DNA of 64,000 nucleotides from Maribacter halichondriae. GTDB taxonomy: Bacteria > Bacteroidota > Bacteroidia > Flavobacteriales > Flavobacteriaceae. Below the pieces are notes generated by a model that ran no database searches, was not told where the DNA came from, and saw only the letters and a program-made list of their open reading frames with translations. Numbering within the stretch: the stretch's first letter is position 1; each line of letters begins with the position of its first letter. Positions 36,361 through 46,646 of this stretch are shown one piece after another. Position numbers and translations under genes: made by a program. The stretch covers positions 1,171,001 through 1,235,000 of the forward strand of contig NZ_CP107030.1 in NCBI RefSeq assembly GCF_027474825.1, written 5' to 3'.

Positions 36361-38527
36361 TTATAAGTTTTCTTTTACAAAGTTGGTCAATTTGGTGAAT
36401 AGGTGTATTCTCGTATTACCTCCATATATCCCATGATTTTTATCGGGATAAATCGCCCAATCAAATTGTTTGTTGGCTTGCACGAGTGCCTCTATCATGC
36501 GCATACTATTCTGCACATGCACATTGTCATCGCCCGAACCGTGCACTAAAAGATATTCTCCCTTTAGGAGTTCTGGGTAATTGAAAGGTGAATTGTCATC
36601 ATATCCACCGGGGTTTTCGGCCGGGGTTCGCATGAAACGTTCCGTATAAATAGTATCATAAAATCGCCAGCTCGTTACCGGTGCCACGGCAATGCCCATT
36701 TCAAATACATCATTACCTTTTAAAATACAGTTGGTAGCCATGTGACCGCCAAAGCTCCAGCCCCAAATTCCGGTACGGTCTTCATCGATATAAGGGAGTT
36801 CGCTCAACTTTTTTGGCCGCGGCAATCTGGTCTTCGGTCTCATATTTTACCAAATTCAAATAGGTTACTTTTTTAAAATCACGTCCCTTGAGACCAGTTC
36901 CGCGTCCATCGACACACACTACGACATAGCCATCTGCGACCAGCATTTGATGCCAATAGTCGTTAGCACCCATCCACCGGTTCGAAACACTTTGTGAACC
37001 TGGACCACTATATTGGGTCATAAACAATGGGTACTTTTTACTCTCGTCAAAATCTTTTGGCTTCATCATGTACATATTCAGATCATTGCCATTTATTGAA
37101 ATCGTAGAAAACTCTTTAGGGACAATTTCATAACTCTTCAAAGTCTCCAAAAGTGACTCATTATCTTTAATATCCTTCAATTTTTTACCGGTCAAAGCCT
37201 TGTGCAAGGTATAGGTAGGTGGGGTATCAGAGCTAGAGAAAGTATTTATGAAATAGGTAAAATCGGCACTAAAATCTGCATTGTTGGTGCCTTCCTCGGC
37301 GGTCAGGGCTTTTCTGTTTTTTCCATTGCTATCGACACTGTACACGCCTCGATTTATCGAACCATTTTCGGTAGATTGATAATAGATCTTGTCTTCGTTC
37401 TGGTCATAACCATAGTACGCGGTAACTTCCCATGGGCCTTTGGTAATCTGGTTCATCAATTTTCCATCTTCATTATGAAGGTAGATATGGTTCCAACCAT
37501 CTTTTTCGCTCGACCAGATAAAACTATCGTCCGCTAGAAAGGTAAGGTTATCGTGAATATCGACATAGGCCGGGTCTTTTTCCTGTAATAATAGGGTAAC
37601 ACTATTATCCATTGTATTCACGCGCTGCAATTTCAAATCGTTCTGATGGCGGTTTATGGTCTGAACGCTGAGACTGCGTGGGTCGTTCATCCATTTGATT
37701 CGAGGAATATAATAAGCTTCTCCCAAATCGACATCCGAAATTGTGCCAGAGGCTAAATCGTACATATGCAACGTGACGATTGCATTGTCTTCACCCGCCT
37801 TGGGGTATTTGAAAACATAAGGTTTTTGATATAGTTCGTCACCGTAGACATCCATTGAAAATTCTGGGACATTGGTTTCATCGAAGCGTAAAAAGGCAAT
37901 TTTTGTTCCGTCTGAATTCCATTCAAAAGCCCTTACAAAAGAAAACTCCTCTTCATATACCCAATCGGTAACCCCATTGATAATCTTATTTTTTACCCCG
38001 TCGGTGGTTAGTTGTTTTGTAGATTTATTGGCAATATCGAAAATATATAGGTTGTTTTCATAAACATAGGCTACTTGTTTTCCATCAGGAGAAAGTGAAG
38101 GTTCCTGAATTTTGGTATCCGCTATTCTGGTCAATGCTTTTGAGGCGATGTCGTACACATGAAATATACCAAGTGTCGAACGTCTGAAAATTGATTCGAT
38201 CTCACTGGCCAATAAAATCTTGGTTTCATCCGAACTAAACTCATATGATGAAAAATAAGGCACATCGGTCAAATCGTCTGATGAAACTATAGTAGCGACC
38301 TTCTCCAAAGTTTTATAGTCATAGGTGTCGATAGTACTGGTCTGGGAGGATCGGTCAACGTTTAAAATGGTATACTGTTTACCATTTTTTAGCGATCGAA
38401 GCGCATCTAGGCCCTCAGTTCTGAAAGCACCCTGATAAATTTCTTCTACGGTAATTTGTTTTTGCTGGGCGGCCACATAGGTCAAGGAAAAAGCGGCCAA
38501 GAACAGGAGTAAAAATGTTTTTTGCAT
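36361..38527 (-). CDS. Dipeptidyl peptidase IV-type S9 peptidase (frameshifted)
   Basis: About 722 residues when joined. Signal peptide (MQKTFLLLFLAAFSLTYVAAQ region), eight-bladed propeller of DPPIV_N type (about 30-480; repeated blade motifs such as EPSLSPDGKQVAYVYENNLY), and an alpha/beta-hydrolase domain with Ser in GIWGWSFGGH, Asp in HGSGDDNVHV and His in YPDKNHGIYGG. It removes X-Pro or X-Ala dipeptides in the periplasm. The reading frame changes at 36809-36814: the first frame ends AAAKKVERTPLYR, and deleting one T from the six-T run gives DQIAAAKKLSELPYIDEDR without a break. This is the only clear expansion, not contraction, among the broken genes. Paired with the peptide transporter downstream. 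Confidence 0.92.
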
Positions 38528-38681
38528 TAGTTTCTTAAAAATTGAATTAAAACTTTCAAGTTTAGTGATAATTTTGCGAAAAAAATAGCCTTTTGCCTTA
38601 AAATGAGCTGGTTCTCGATGGACTCATCACCACAATCCTTAATCTCATTATGAGTATATTTATACCGAAATCCAAAGTTAT

Positions 38682-40001
38682 ATGATCAAGCCTATCGAGG
38701 GATTTTCCAAACTGACCAAAACCGAAAAAATAGATTGGATAGCGACCCATTATACCAAAAACCCCGAAACTTCTAAAGAAACCCTAAAACGATATTGGAG
38801 TTCCGATGACGCGTTGCAAAAATTGCACGACGAGTTTATAGAAAACACGATCAGCAACTATTATCTGCCTTTTGGGATTGCCCCCAATTTCTTGGTCAAT
38901 GACGAATTATATGCCATACCCATGGCCATTGAGGAAAGTTCAGTAGTGGCCGCAGCAAGTAAAGCTGCAAAATTTTGGTTGGAACGTGGGGGATTTAAAA
39001 CGACCGTACTAGGTACCGAAAAAATTGGACAAGTGCATTTTATGTACTATGGTGAGGCACAAAAACTGAAGGACTTTTTTGTGGAAGTACATCGTAAACT
39101 ATTATCCAGTACTTCTTCCCTCACCAAGAACATGCAAAAAAGGGGCGGTGGCATTTCGAATATCGAACTTCGCGATCAAACGAACAAGCTCGAGAACTAC
39201 TATCAATTACATTGCACCTTTGAAACCTCGGATGCCATGGGGGCCAATTTTATCAATTCTTGTCTAGAACAGTTTGCCAAGACTTTCAAAGAGGAAGCGC
39301 AACATTTCAATGCCTTTACCGATAAGGAGAAAGATTTCGAAATTGTTATGAGCATCTTGAGCAACTACGTTCCCAACTGTTTGGTCAGGGCCGAAGTGAG
39401 TTGTCCTATCGCGGAGTTGAATGTCGGAAATTCTATTTCCGCTGAAAAATTTGCCGAAAAGATGGTCAGGGCGGTAAACATTGCCATGGTAGAACCGCAT
39501 CGGGCGGTCACACATAATAAAGGCATCATGAACGGAATCGACGCCGTTGTACTCGCCACCGGAAACGATTTTAGGGCCGTAGAGGCCGGTGTACATGCCT
39601 ATGCAGCGAGAAACGGTTCCTATTCAAGTTTGACCCATGCCTCGGTCGAAAATGGGCAGTTTAGATTTTGGATGGAAATTCCACTAGCCTTGGGAACTGT
39701 TGGCGGGCTCACCAGCCTTCACCCTTTGGTAAAGTTGGCCTTGGAAATTTTAGGAAACCCCTCGGCGGAAGAACTAATGCAAATTGTCGCGGTTGCCGGG
39801 TTAGCGCAAAACTTTGCTGCAGTACGTTCTTTGGTCACCACCGGAATTCAGGAAGGCCATATGAAAATGCATCTCTTGAACATTTTAAACCAATTAGGTG
39901 CCAATGACGATGAGAAGAAGAAGCTGATCGAGCACTTCAAAAAAAATGCGGCCACCCATAATGCCGTTGTCGAAGCTTTCGAACAACTAAGAAATCGGTA
40001 A
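38682..40001 (+). CDS. Hydroxymethylglutaryl-CoA reductase, class II
   Basis: 439 residues, class II (bacterial) HMG-CoA reductase: PMAIEESSVVAAASKAAKFW, HNKGIMNGIDAVVLATGNDF, EIPLALGTVGGLTSLHP and a C-terminal EGHMKMHLLN (His of the flap region). Class II enzymes use NADH and can run in either direction; some annotations call it degradative. Here the partner gene is a GHMP kinase, and Flavobacteriia make isoprenoids by the mevalonate pathway, so a biosynthetic role is more likely. The stop codon overlaps the next start by one base (TAATG). Confidence 0.92.
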   Translation: MIKPIEGFSKLTKTEKIDWIATHYTKNPETSKETLKRYWSSDDALQKLHDEFIENTISNYYLPFGIAPNFLVNDELYAIPMAIEESSVVAAASKAAKFWLERGGFKTTVLGTEKIGQVHFMYYGEAQKLKDFFVEVHRKLLSSTSSLTKNMQKRGGGISNIELRDQTNKLENYYQLHCTFETSDAMGANFINSCLEQFAKTFKEEAQHFNAFTDKEKDFEIVMSILSNYVPNCLVRAEVSCPIAELNVGNSISAEKFAEKMVRAVNIAMVEPHRAVTHNKGIMNGIDAVVLATGNDFRAVEAGVHAYAARNGSYSSLTHASVENGQFRFWMEIPLALGTVGGLTSLHPLVKLALEILGNPSAEELMQIVAVAGLAQNFAAVRSLVTTGIQEGHMKMHLLNILNQLGANDDEKKKLIEHFKKNAATHNAVVEAFEQLRNR

Positions 40002-40912
40002 TGACCCAAGAATTCTACAGCAACGGAAAACTATTAGTGTCAGGTGAATATGCGATTTTGGATGGTGCACAAGGATGGGCGGTTCCTACCAAATTCGGAC
40101 AGTATTTGAGGGTGACGAAAAAAACAAGCCAAAATCTCTTTTGGAAAAGTCTGGATCACAAAGGGAAAATCTGGTTCGAAGGGATTTACAAAACAGAGCC
40201 CCTTGAGGAAGTCGAAAGTTCTCATCCCGATACCTCGAAAATGTTGCTAAAAATACTATCAGAGGCACAACGTTTGAATACTGATTTCTTGCATAGTACC
40301 CAAGGTTACGAAATTGAGACCGAGCTTACATTTCCGAAAGATTGGGGTTTGGGTTCTTCATCGACCTTGATAAATACTATTGCTGAATGGGCCGATGTAA
40401 ACGCTTTTGAATTACTTGCAGCAACTTTTGGAGGAAGCGGGTATGACATTGCCTGTGCGCAGCACGACCACGCCATTCTTTACAAACTGAAAAACAAAAG
40501 ACCCGCTGTGGAAGAGATTGTGTTCAATCCGCATTTTAAGGATCGACTATATTTCATATACCTCAACAAAAAACAGAACAGTAGAGAGGGGATTGCCGCC
40601 TATCGACAAAGGAAGATTGACAAAAACGCCCTAATCGAACAGATTACCGAAATTACGCAAGAAATGGTCTCAAGCACCGCCCTTGACGATTTCAATCGTC
40701 TACTTGCCCTACACGAAAAAACCCTATCAGAAGTATTGGGCATTCCCACGGTTCAAGAAAGACTATTTTCCGATTATTTTGGAAAAGTAAAAAGTCTCGG
40801 TGCTTGGGGCGGAGATTTTGTTTTGGCCACCGGCAACGAAAACACTACCGATTATTTCATGAAAAAAGGGTATGAAACGATCATACCCTATTCCGAAATG
40901 GTGTTGGCCTAA
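40001..40912 (+). CDS. GYDIA-family GHMP kinase
   Basis: 303 residues. GHMP-kinase fold with substrate loop SGEYAILDGAQGWAVPTKFG, ATP loop WGLGSSSTLIN and the name-giving GGSGYDIACA, plus GAWGGDFVLATG near the C-terminus. It is a mevalonate-kinase or phosphomevalonate-kinase-like enzyme; which step it serves is not settled by sequence. Coupled to HMG-CoA reductase by a one-base overlap, supporting a mevalonate-pathway role. Its stop is 11 bases from that of the convergent ppiD. Confidence 0.88.
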   Translation: MTQEFYSNGKLLVSGEYAILDGAQGWAVPTKFGQYLRVTKKTSQNLFWKSLDHKGKIWFEGIYKTEPLEEVESSHPDTSKMLLKILSEAQRLNTDFLHSTQGYEIETELTFPKDWGLGSSSTLINTIAEWADVNAFELLAATFGGSGYDIACAQHDHAILYKLKNKRPAVEEIVFNPHFKDRLYFIYLNKKQNSREGIAAYRQRKIDKNALIEQITEITQEMVSSTALDDFNRLLALHEKTLSEVLGIPTVQERLFSDYFGKVKSLGAWGGDFVLATGNENTTDYFMKKGYETIIPYSEMVLA

Positions 40913-40922
40913 TTTTTTTCAA

Positions 40923-43043
40923 CTAGTAGAATGTAGCTCTCCTATCCTCAATTTCAGAAGCTTCTTTTAAAGCTTCATACACCGCCGTATTCACTTTGGC
41001 CGCATTCGCAGATTGTAAAGAATTTGCAAAAGTGCTATAGTTTTCTAGTTTCGGCGCCTCTTCTTTTTTGGTCAGTGTAATCATGTAGACTCCTGTTTCA
41101 CCTTCAATTAGGTTAGAAGTTTCGCCTTCGGCCATGGCGTAGGCCGTACCAATGACCACAGGCTCACTACCCGCACCGGGAATAGTGGGTGACTTTACGG
41201 TCAAGGCCGTTGCCGTACTTTTACTTACATTGTTGTCCGCCGCAAAGGCATCCATGCTCTTACCGTTATTGGCCGAAATCAGCTGTGCGGCCTTTCTTTC
41301 TTTTCTGATTTTAGGAAGTACGGTCGCCGAAGCATCTTCTGGTGCCATCAGGCCCTCCTTATAGCTTGCCGTAACTTGGGCAATAGCATATCCGTTATTG
41401 ATATTGAAGCGCTTGATGTCTCCCACTTCCGTTTCAGGATTAAAGGCCCACTGCACGATATTACGCTGTGCACCAAGACCTGGTAGGTTTTCGTCCATAG
41501 CTTTGATTTTATTGACAGGCAGCACTGAATATTCATTTTCTTGGGCCAAGGCCGTAAATGACTTGTCAGAATCTATGGATTCCATTTCAAATTTAGTGGC
41601 GTCGGTAAACAGCGAATTTATTGTTTCTTCAGAGGGTTCGATTTCACGGGTCAATGTGGCAATCTGCATGATATCTTGCTTATCGTCTACCTTTACAATA
41701 TGGAAACCAAATTCGGTCTCTACCAAACCTATTGTACCAATAGGATTATCGAAAGCAAAATCATTGAATTTTGGTGTCATGATGCCTTCTTGAAAATAGC
41801 CTAGGTCACCACCATTCGGTGCAGATGGACCATCGGAGTTGTCACGTGCCAATTCAACGAAAACGGCATCCTTTTTCTTGGCCTCGATCAAGAGTTCTTT
41901 GGCCCGTACCTCGGCTTCTTCTTTAGTTCTTTTGACATCAGGGTTGGCCCTCATCGCTCCCTCATAGGTAATCAAGATATGGCTGGCCTTTACACTTCCG
42001 TTCAGCTTTCGGTCGATCATCTTTGAGATTTTGAAAAAATCTCCGTCACGATACGGGCCGAAAAGTTCCCCTTCCTTTAAAGCTGCCAAAGTATCCGCGA
42101 AACTGGCCGGTAAATCATTTTTGGCCCTATAAATAGTATCGTATTTGGTATCTGAACGACGGTCGAGAAACGCAGCAATGTTTTTTGTATTTCTCATGCC
42201 CAAAATGGTATCCGTTTTATCGGTCTGTGCATTGTACTCAACTGTATCGTCCAACAATTTTGATACTTCTTCTTTGACGGCGTTTTCATCTGCCAAAGAT
42301 GGCTTCTCTTCAAAATAGACAAATTGAATGTCGCGCGCGGCATCTTGTTTGAAATCTTCTTTATGGGCATTGATGTATTCCGAGATTTCACTTTTGGTGA
42401 CATTGATGGTACTATCCGGAATTGAAGAATAAGGGACCCGAACATATTGGATATCCATTTTGGTGTTCGCCAAATTATAGTCCAGTTCTCCTTCTTTCAG
42501 CGTTGCTACAACTCCAGCCTTGATCAAATTGAAATAGGTCTGTTGTTTCGCATTCTGTATAATGGACTCTTCATCTTGCAGCCATAGATCATATTGCGCC
42601 GGATTGTTTACTTTCATATCCGCAATAAACTCCCTGAACTTGTTCTCATCAAAAACTCCACTCTCATTTTGAAATTGAGGACTTTGAGAATATGAAGGAA
42701 TGTTCTTGATATAGTCCATAATCTGATCCCGTTCGATGTCGATACCCAAATCTTCGAACTGCTCACTTAATATGGTATTACGCACTTCTTGATCCCACAC
42801 CTGGTTGATCACTTGCATCGAAGAGGTTGTTGGCCCTTGTCTACGAGAAGCCAATTCGACTTTTTGTCTAAACGCATCGATGGAAATTTCCTCGCCATTA
42901 ATTTCGGCTACCGAAGTACCGACCTTTTGACCTGTCATACTACTGTTGGTAAAAACGCCCGATATTACGAACGCGAACAAGGCAAGACCAATAATCAATA
43001 TCAAAATGGTCGTACGTTTCCTTATATTCTCTAAAATTGCCAT
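40923..43043 (-). CDS. ppiD: PpiD-like periplasmic peptidyl-prolyl isomerase
   Basis: 706 residues. One N-terminal inner-membrane helix (TTILILIIGLALFAFVISGV), a SurA/PpiD-type chaperone domain (about 35-200), a parvulin domain at about 345-460 (GSVKASHILITYEGAM, NGGDLGYFQEGIMTPKFNDF, ETEFGFHIVKVDD), and a long C-terminal helical part. It helps fold outer-membrane and secreted proteins leaving the Sec channel. Bacteroidota versions are this long and often have a second, decayed parvulin part. 91 bases separate it from the upstream gene on the same strand. Confidence 0.92.
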   Translation of the reverse strand: MAILENIRKRTTILILIIGLALFAFVISGVFTNSSMTGQKVGTSVAEINGEEISIDAFRQKVELASRRQGPTTSSMQVINQVWDQEVRNTILSEQFEDLGIDIERDQIMDYIKNIPSYSQSPQFQNESGVFDENKFREFIADMKVNNPAQYDLWLQDEESIIQNAKQQTYFNLIKAGVVATLKEGELDYNLANTKMDIQYVRVPYSSIPDSTINVTKSEISEYINAHKEDFKQDAARDIQFVYFEEKPSLADENAVKEEVSKLLDDTVEYNAQTDKTDTILGMRNTKNIAAFLDRRSDTKYDTIYRAKNDLPASFADTLAALKEGELFGPYRDGDFFKISKMIDRKLNGSVKASHILITYEGAMRANPDVKRTKEEAEVRAKELLIEAKKKDAVFVELARDNSDGPSAPNGGDLGYFQEGIMTPKFNDFAFDNPIGTIGLVETEFGFHIVKVDDKQDIMQIATLTREIEPSEETINSLFTDATKFEMESIDSDKSFTALAQENEYSVLPVNKIKAMDENLPGLGAQRNIVQWAFNPETEVGDIKRFNINNGYAIAQVTASYKEGLMAPEDASATVLPKIRKERKAAQLISANNGKSMDAFAADNNVSKSTATALTVKSPTIPGAGSEPVVIGTAYAMAEGETSNLIEGETGVYMITLTKKEEAPKLENYSTFANSLQSANAAKVNTAVYEALKEASEIEDRRATFY

Positions 43044-43134
43044 TATATGGTTTGTTTAAAATCAGTTGGCGAAATTACCATTTTCTTTTGAAATATTAAA
43101 AGTAAAACCATTCAAATAGAAGTCGTTCAGGGGC

Positions 43135-44423
43135 TTAGTCTTTTTCTAGTACCTGCAAGGTGACCAAGTCTATTTTTGTACTTGAAACCTCTAAAATGGT
43201 GATAAGGAAACCGTCAATTTTTATTTCGGAGTCTTTTTCGGGTATTTCCCCAATTTCGTTGACGATGAGCCCCCCAAGGTTTCGTATTCGTCATCTTCCG
43301 GAAGCTCTAGCTTATATTGTTCATTGAGATAGTCGACCTCAAGTCTAGCGGAAAATTTATAGGTTGTCCCGGTCATCTGCTCTTCTATCAGGTCGGTCGT
43401 ATCATGCTCATCTTCTATTTCACCGAAAAGCTCTTCAACAATATCTTCGACCGTCATAAGACCTGAAGTGCCCCCATATTCATCCAATACCACGGCGATA
43501 CTTTTTCGTTTCTTGGTAAGCACGTTCAAAACATCGTGAATCAGCATCGTTTCAGGCACAAACTCGACCGGCAGCAAAATACTCTTGATGGTTTTAGGTT
43601 TTTTAAAAAGTTCGTAAGAATGTACATAGCCTACAACATTGTCAATAGTGTCTTTGTACACCAATATTTTCGAATACCCGGTTTCCGTAAAAAGCTTGGC
43701 GAGGTTTTTTGGGGTCTCATGTAGTTCTACGGCCGTAATCTCGGTTCGGGGAACCATAACTTCACGGGCCTTGACGGCCGCAAACTCAAGGGCATTCTGA
43801 AAAATTTGAATTTCGGAATCGACCTCGTCTTCTTCCGCTACCGTTTCCATTTGTTCTGTAATGTAATCGCCCAATTCTACCTTACTAAAGGCAAGTTGTA
43901 CCTCGTCACCCGCAGTACCGAAGAAGTTTTTCAATATAAAATCGGAAACCTTGATAACGAAGTCGGATATGAATGAAAACAGAATATAGAACAGATAGGC
44001 AGGAAACGCCAAAATCTTCAAAAGACTGTTCGAATAAATCTGAAATAGCACTTTTGGTAAAAATTCGGCCGTAAACAGGATAATCAGCGTAGAAATAATG
44101 GTTTGCGAAAGCAGGCTGAAATCGGTCAAAAGTCCATTCAAAAAAGCATTTGAAGACGGACCCATACTGGTAAACCAGTTCATCAATAATTCCCCCATAA
44201 AGAACCCGTAGATGACCAGTGCGATATTATTGCCAATGAGCATCGTCGCGATAAACTTCGATGGCTTTTTGGTCAGTCGCGTAAGCACTTTGGCCAAAAA
44301 CCCATCTTGTTTCTTTACAATTTCGATATGGATTTTATTGGCCGAAATAAAGGCGATCTCCATGCCCGAGAAAAAGGCAGAGAACAATAGCGACCCCACA
44401 ATGATCAATATCGATGTCTCCAC
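43135..44423 (-). CDS. CNNM/CorC-family (hemolysin-type) CBS-domain membrane protein (frameshift at the C-terminus)
   Basis: About 429 residues when joined. DUF21/CNNM membrane domain with four helices (SAFFSGMEIAFISANKIHIE), a CBS pair (VMVPRTEITAVEL; KRKSIAVVLDEYGGTSGLMT) and a CorC/HlyC C-terminal domain. Proteins of this kind transport or sense Mg2+/Co2+; GldE of gliding motility is a relative, so that is an alternative. The written frame ends KLGKYPKKTPK at 43221. Adding one C to the six-C run 43270-43275 gives ETLGGLIVNEIGEIPEKDSE and a natural end LQVLEKD at 43135. It follows the small membrane gene by 2 bases. Confidence 0.88.
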
Positions 44424-44425
44424 GG

Positions 44426-44629
44426 TCAGTTTTGGTTATCGCGTTTTCGTTGTTCGAACTTTTTGAAATAAAACCTTCTGAAAAAGAACATAAATCCGGT
44501 GATGACCGCCAAGAAGATAAAAATATAGGCCCTATTTCTATCGGTATCCCAAAGATTAAACGCCATTATAGTGGATAATATAGCAATAATGAGATTCACA
44601 TATATCGTATATTTAAAGAATTTTCCCAT
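44426..44629 (-). CDS. Small two-helix membrane protein
   Basis: 67 residues: helices YTIYVNLIIAILSTIMAF and AYIFIFLAVITGFMFFF, then a very basic tail (RRFYFKKFEQRKRDNQN). No family recognised. Its start lies 1 base after the lptC stop and its stop 2 bases before the CBS-domain gene, so it is a real operon member. Positive-inside topology puts both ends in the cytoplasm. Confidence 0.75.
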   Translation of the reverse strand: MGKFFKYTIYVNLIIAILSTIMAFNLWDTDRNRAYIFIFLAVITGFMFFFRRFYFKKFEQRKRDNQN

Positions 44630-44630
44630 A

Positions 44631-45233
44631 CTATTCTTTTTCTTTTATCGTCATTAAACCGTATGTCTTATGCGCATTTAAAAAACTTAGTTCTCTATTG
44701 AAATCCATTCCTTCGCCATCCATGATGGTGCCATCTTCAGGGTTGGTGAATTTAAAGACTTCTTGGGTGAAGATCCATTGATTATCCTGATCATAATATA
44801 ACTGAGGAGTTTCCAATTTTTTGCCATCGGGAGTCTCCAAAACCACGTTGCCCTGTAAATCTATTAAATTTGTGGCAGAGTAGATAATACCATAATCTGC
44901 CCTGACTTTATTCTTTTCTCCGTTTTCATCAAAGAAATCAACTTCCAGACCCTCAGGGAATAGTCGATATGGAAAGAGTAGATTTTCATAATTATACGCA
45001 ATCGGACTTCTTAAAACCGCAATATTATTTGCTGCCTTTGCTTCAACACCCTCTAGAGGCTCGTTCAATTCACTATAGGTCAGTTCGGAGTTCTCGGCTA
45101 TCCCCCGAGGATACATCTCTTTTTGAGCTTCTTCACCTACCCGCTTATAATTATCGGTACATGCAAAAAAAAGCATTGCCATGGAAAACACCACGGCAAT
45201 GCCTATAAATCTATTTCTCAAACGGATTATCAT
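44631..45233 (-). CDS. lptC: LptC-like LPS-export periplasmic protein (lipoprotein)
   Basis: 200 residues. Lipoprotein signal MAMLFFACTD, then an OstA-like beta-jellyroll (VDFFDENGEKNKVRADYGII, DLQGNVVLETPDGKKLETPQ, VFKFTNPEDGTIMDGEGMDF) of the LptC/YrbK type. LptC bridges LptB2FG to the periplasmic LptA chain. In Bacteroidota it is often a lipoprotein instead of having a membrane helix. It starts 1 base after the TPR gene. Confidence 0.85.
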   Translation of the reverse strand: MIIRLRNRFIGIAVVFSMAMLFFACTDNYKRVGEEAQKEMYPRGIAENSELTYSELNEPLEGVEAKAANNIAVLRSPIAYNYENLLFPYRLFPEGLEVDFFDENGEKNKVRADYGIIYSATNLIDLQGNVVLETPDGKKLETPQLYYDQDNQWIFTQEVFKFTNPEDGTIMDGEGMDFNRELSFLNAHKTYGLMTIKEKE

Positions 45234-45234
45234 C

Positions 45235-46608
45235 TTATAGATTCGGCACTTTTACGCTACCACCTACCCAACAACTGAAAGAAACCGTTTTACCGGCCAT
45301 GCCAGCCGAAAATATCATTTCTTTAGTTGGGGCCTTGGCCGCATAACTTGCAGCAGACTGACTTGCGGATGAACTTAACGAGGGATCTACCCTACCCGCC
45401 TTTCTGGCCATATCTGCAGCTTTCCAATACATCGCACGCTTTTCAAAAGGCGTACTACCACAATCGTTGGCACTTGTTGCGTACAAATTAGCAATCAATA
45501 AGTAGGCACGACCGTTCGCAGGGTTAGAATCAATTGCCGCTTGGGCATATTTTCTCGCCGTTGACTTACTGCCTTTTCGTTTGTTGATAACAGCAACCTT
45601 GTAGGCGATATTGGACTTTTTCTTACCATCGGTCTCCAAACTCAGTGCTTTGTCAAAATCGGCCAATGCCCCTTTCGAATCACCATTTTTCATTTTAAGA
45701 GTTCCGAGGTAGACGTAAACATCTGCAGAAGGATCAAGGCTTGCTTGGATCTCCACCATTTTACTGAACAAGGGTTCATCGGTACATTCTTTACTGAACA
45801 TTCTTCCTACAGCTCTCTTAACCCAGGTAATATCACCTTTTTTCTCTTCAAAGCTCTTTTCGTAAAGCGGTATCAAGTTAGTACAGTCTGCTAGAGCACC
45901 TAATTTGGAATCAATACTTCCGGCTATCTTACCGTAATTTTCAGAATAGCTGTTATACGAACTCAGTTGTTTCTTCTCTTTCGACGTCAAGGTGTTCGCC
46001 TCTTCCTTAGGTAGTAACTTAGCAATATTGTCGGTCAATTTGTCATTTTCATCCTCGATTTTTTCGGTAACCTCATCATAAACATCGAATACCTCTTGTA
46101 AATCTTTTTTGCCCGCCTTATGTAAATCTACCAGGCTTGAGAAATACAAATAAAGAGCCTTGGGGTTTTTGAAATTAGCCCTGTCTTCGGTAAAGGCTTG
46201 ACTGAGTTGTGCATAGATATCATCGTCATTGATCATTTTATTGTCGTATTTCAACAATACCTTATCGATAATAACGTCGGCTTTTTTTGCTTTTTTAGGG
46301 AAATACTTCAAACTATTGTCCCATACGCCAAATAATTCATTGACAAGTGCGTCCTTATCGCCACCGGAAGATTTTTCTATCTTATCCTTTAAAATACGTT
46401 CACCATATGCATAAATGGCCCAGTTCGCGTCTGGACAGTTATCATAGACCATTTTCCAAGGCGCGTACGCCGCATCATAGTTTTTTACCTTCGCATGCTC
46501 TGAAAAAATAGAGAGGTTGGTCATACATTCAGGGTTTTGCGCCTGGGCGTTACCGGCCATCATACAACCAAGAAGCATCACTGCCGTGAAGTAAAGTTTC
46601 GTTTTCAT
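45235..46608 (-). CDS. Secreted TPR-repeat protein
   Basis: 457 residues. Signal peptide ending GNAQAQ, then helical repeats; the clearest TPRs are at about 300-400 (DVYVYLGTLKMKNGDSKGAL; ARKYAQAAIDSNPANGRAYL). The final stretch TVSFSCWVGGSVKVPNL is beta-rich and ends the protein. There are conserved-looking Cys residues (NPECMTNLS, YDNCPDA, FSKECTDE, ANDCGS). Function unknown; a gene of this kind sits between lptC and the outer-membrane barrel in many Flavobacteriia (recollection), so a part in envelope assembly is a reasonable guess. Confidence 0.8.
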   Translation of the reverse strand: MKTKLYFTAVMLLGCMMAGNAQAQNPECMTNLSIFSEHAKVKNYDAAYAPWKMVYDNCPDANWAIYAYGERILKDKIEKSSGGDKDALVNELFGVWDNSLKYFPKKAKKADVIIDKVLLKYDNKMINDDDIYAQLSQAFTEDRANFKNPKALYLYFSSLVDLHKAGKKDLQEVFDVYDEVTEKIEDENDKLTDNIAKLLPKEEANTLTSKEKKQLSSYNSYSENYGKIAGSIDSKLGALADCTNLIPLYEKSFEEKKGDITWVKRAVGRMFSKECTDEPLFSKMVEIQASLDPSADVYVYLGTLKMKNGDSKGALADFDKALSLETDGKKKSNIAYKVAVINKRKGSKSTARKYAQAAIDSNPANGRAYLLIANLYATSANDCGSTPFEKRAMYWKAADMARKAGRVDPSLSSSASQSAASYAAKAPTKEMIFSAGMAGKTVSFSCWVGGSVKVPNL

Positions 46609-46646
46609 ACTGTTTTGTTTATTGTGGTTAATGTACTAAATTTTTA

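Noticed and set aside
38682..40001. Degradative role of HMG-CoA reductase (mevalonate catabolism)
   Set aside because: The coupled GHMP kinase and the absence of HMG-CoA lyase or thiolase nearby fit isoprenoid synthesis better.
42194..42445. Extra ORFs within ppiD, cusA, copA and other long genes
   Set aside because: All lie in other frames of well-supported genes and show biased, non-domain composition.
43135..44423. Gliding-motility gene gldE
   Set aside because: The domain order is the same, but no gld gene is near; the general CNNM/CorC name is safer.
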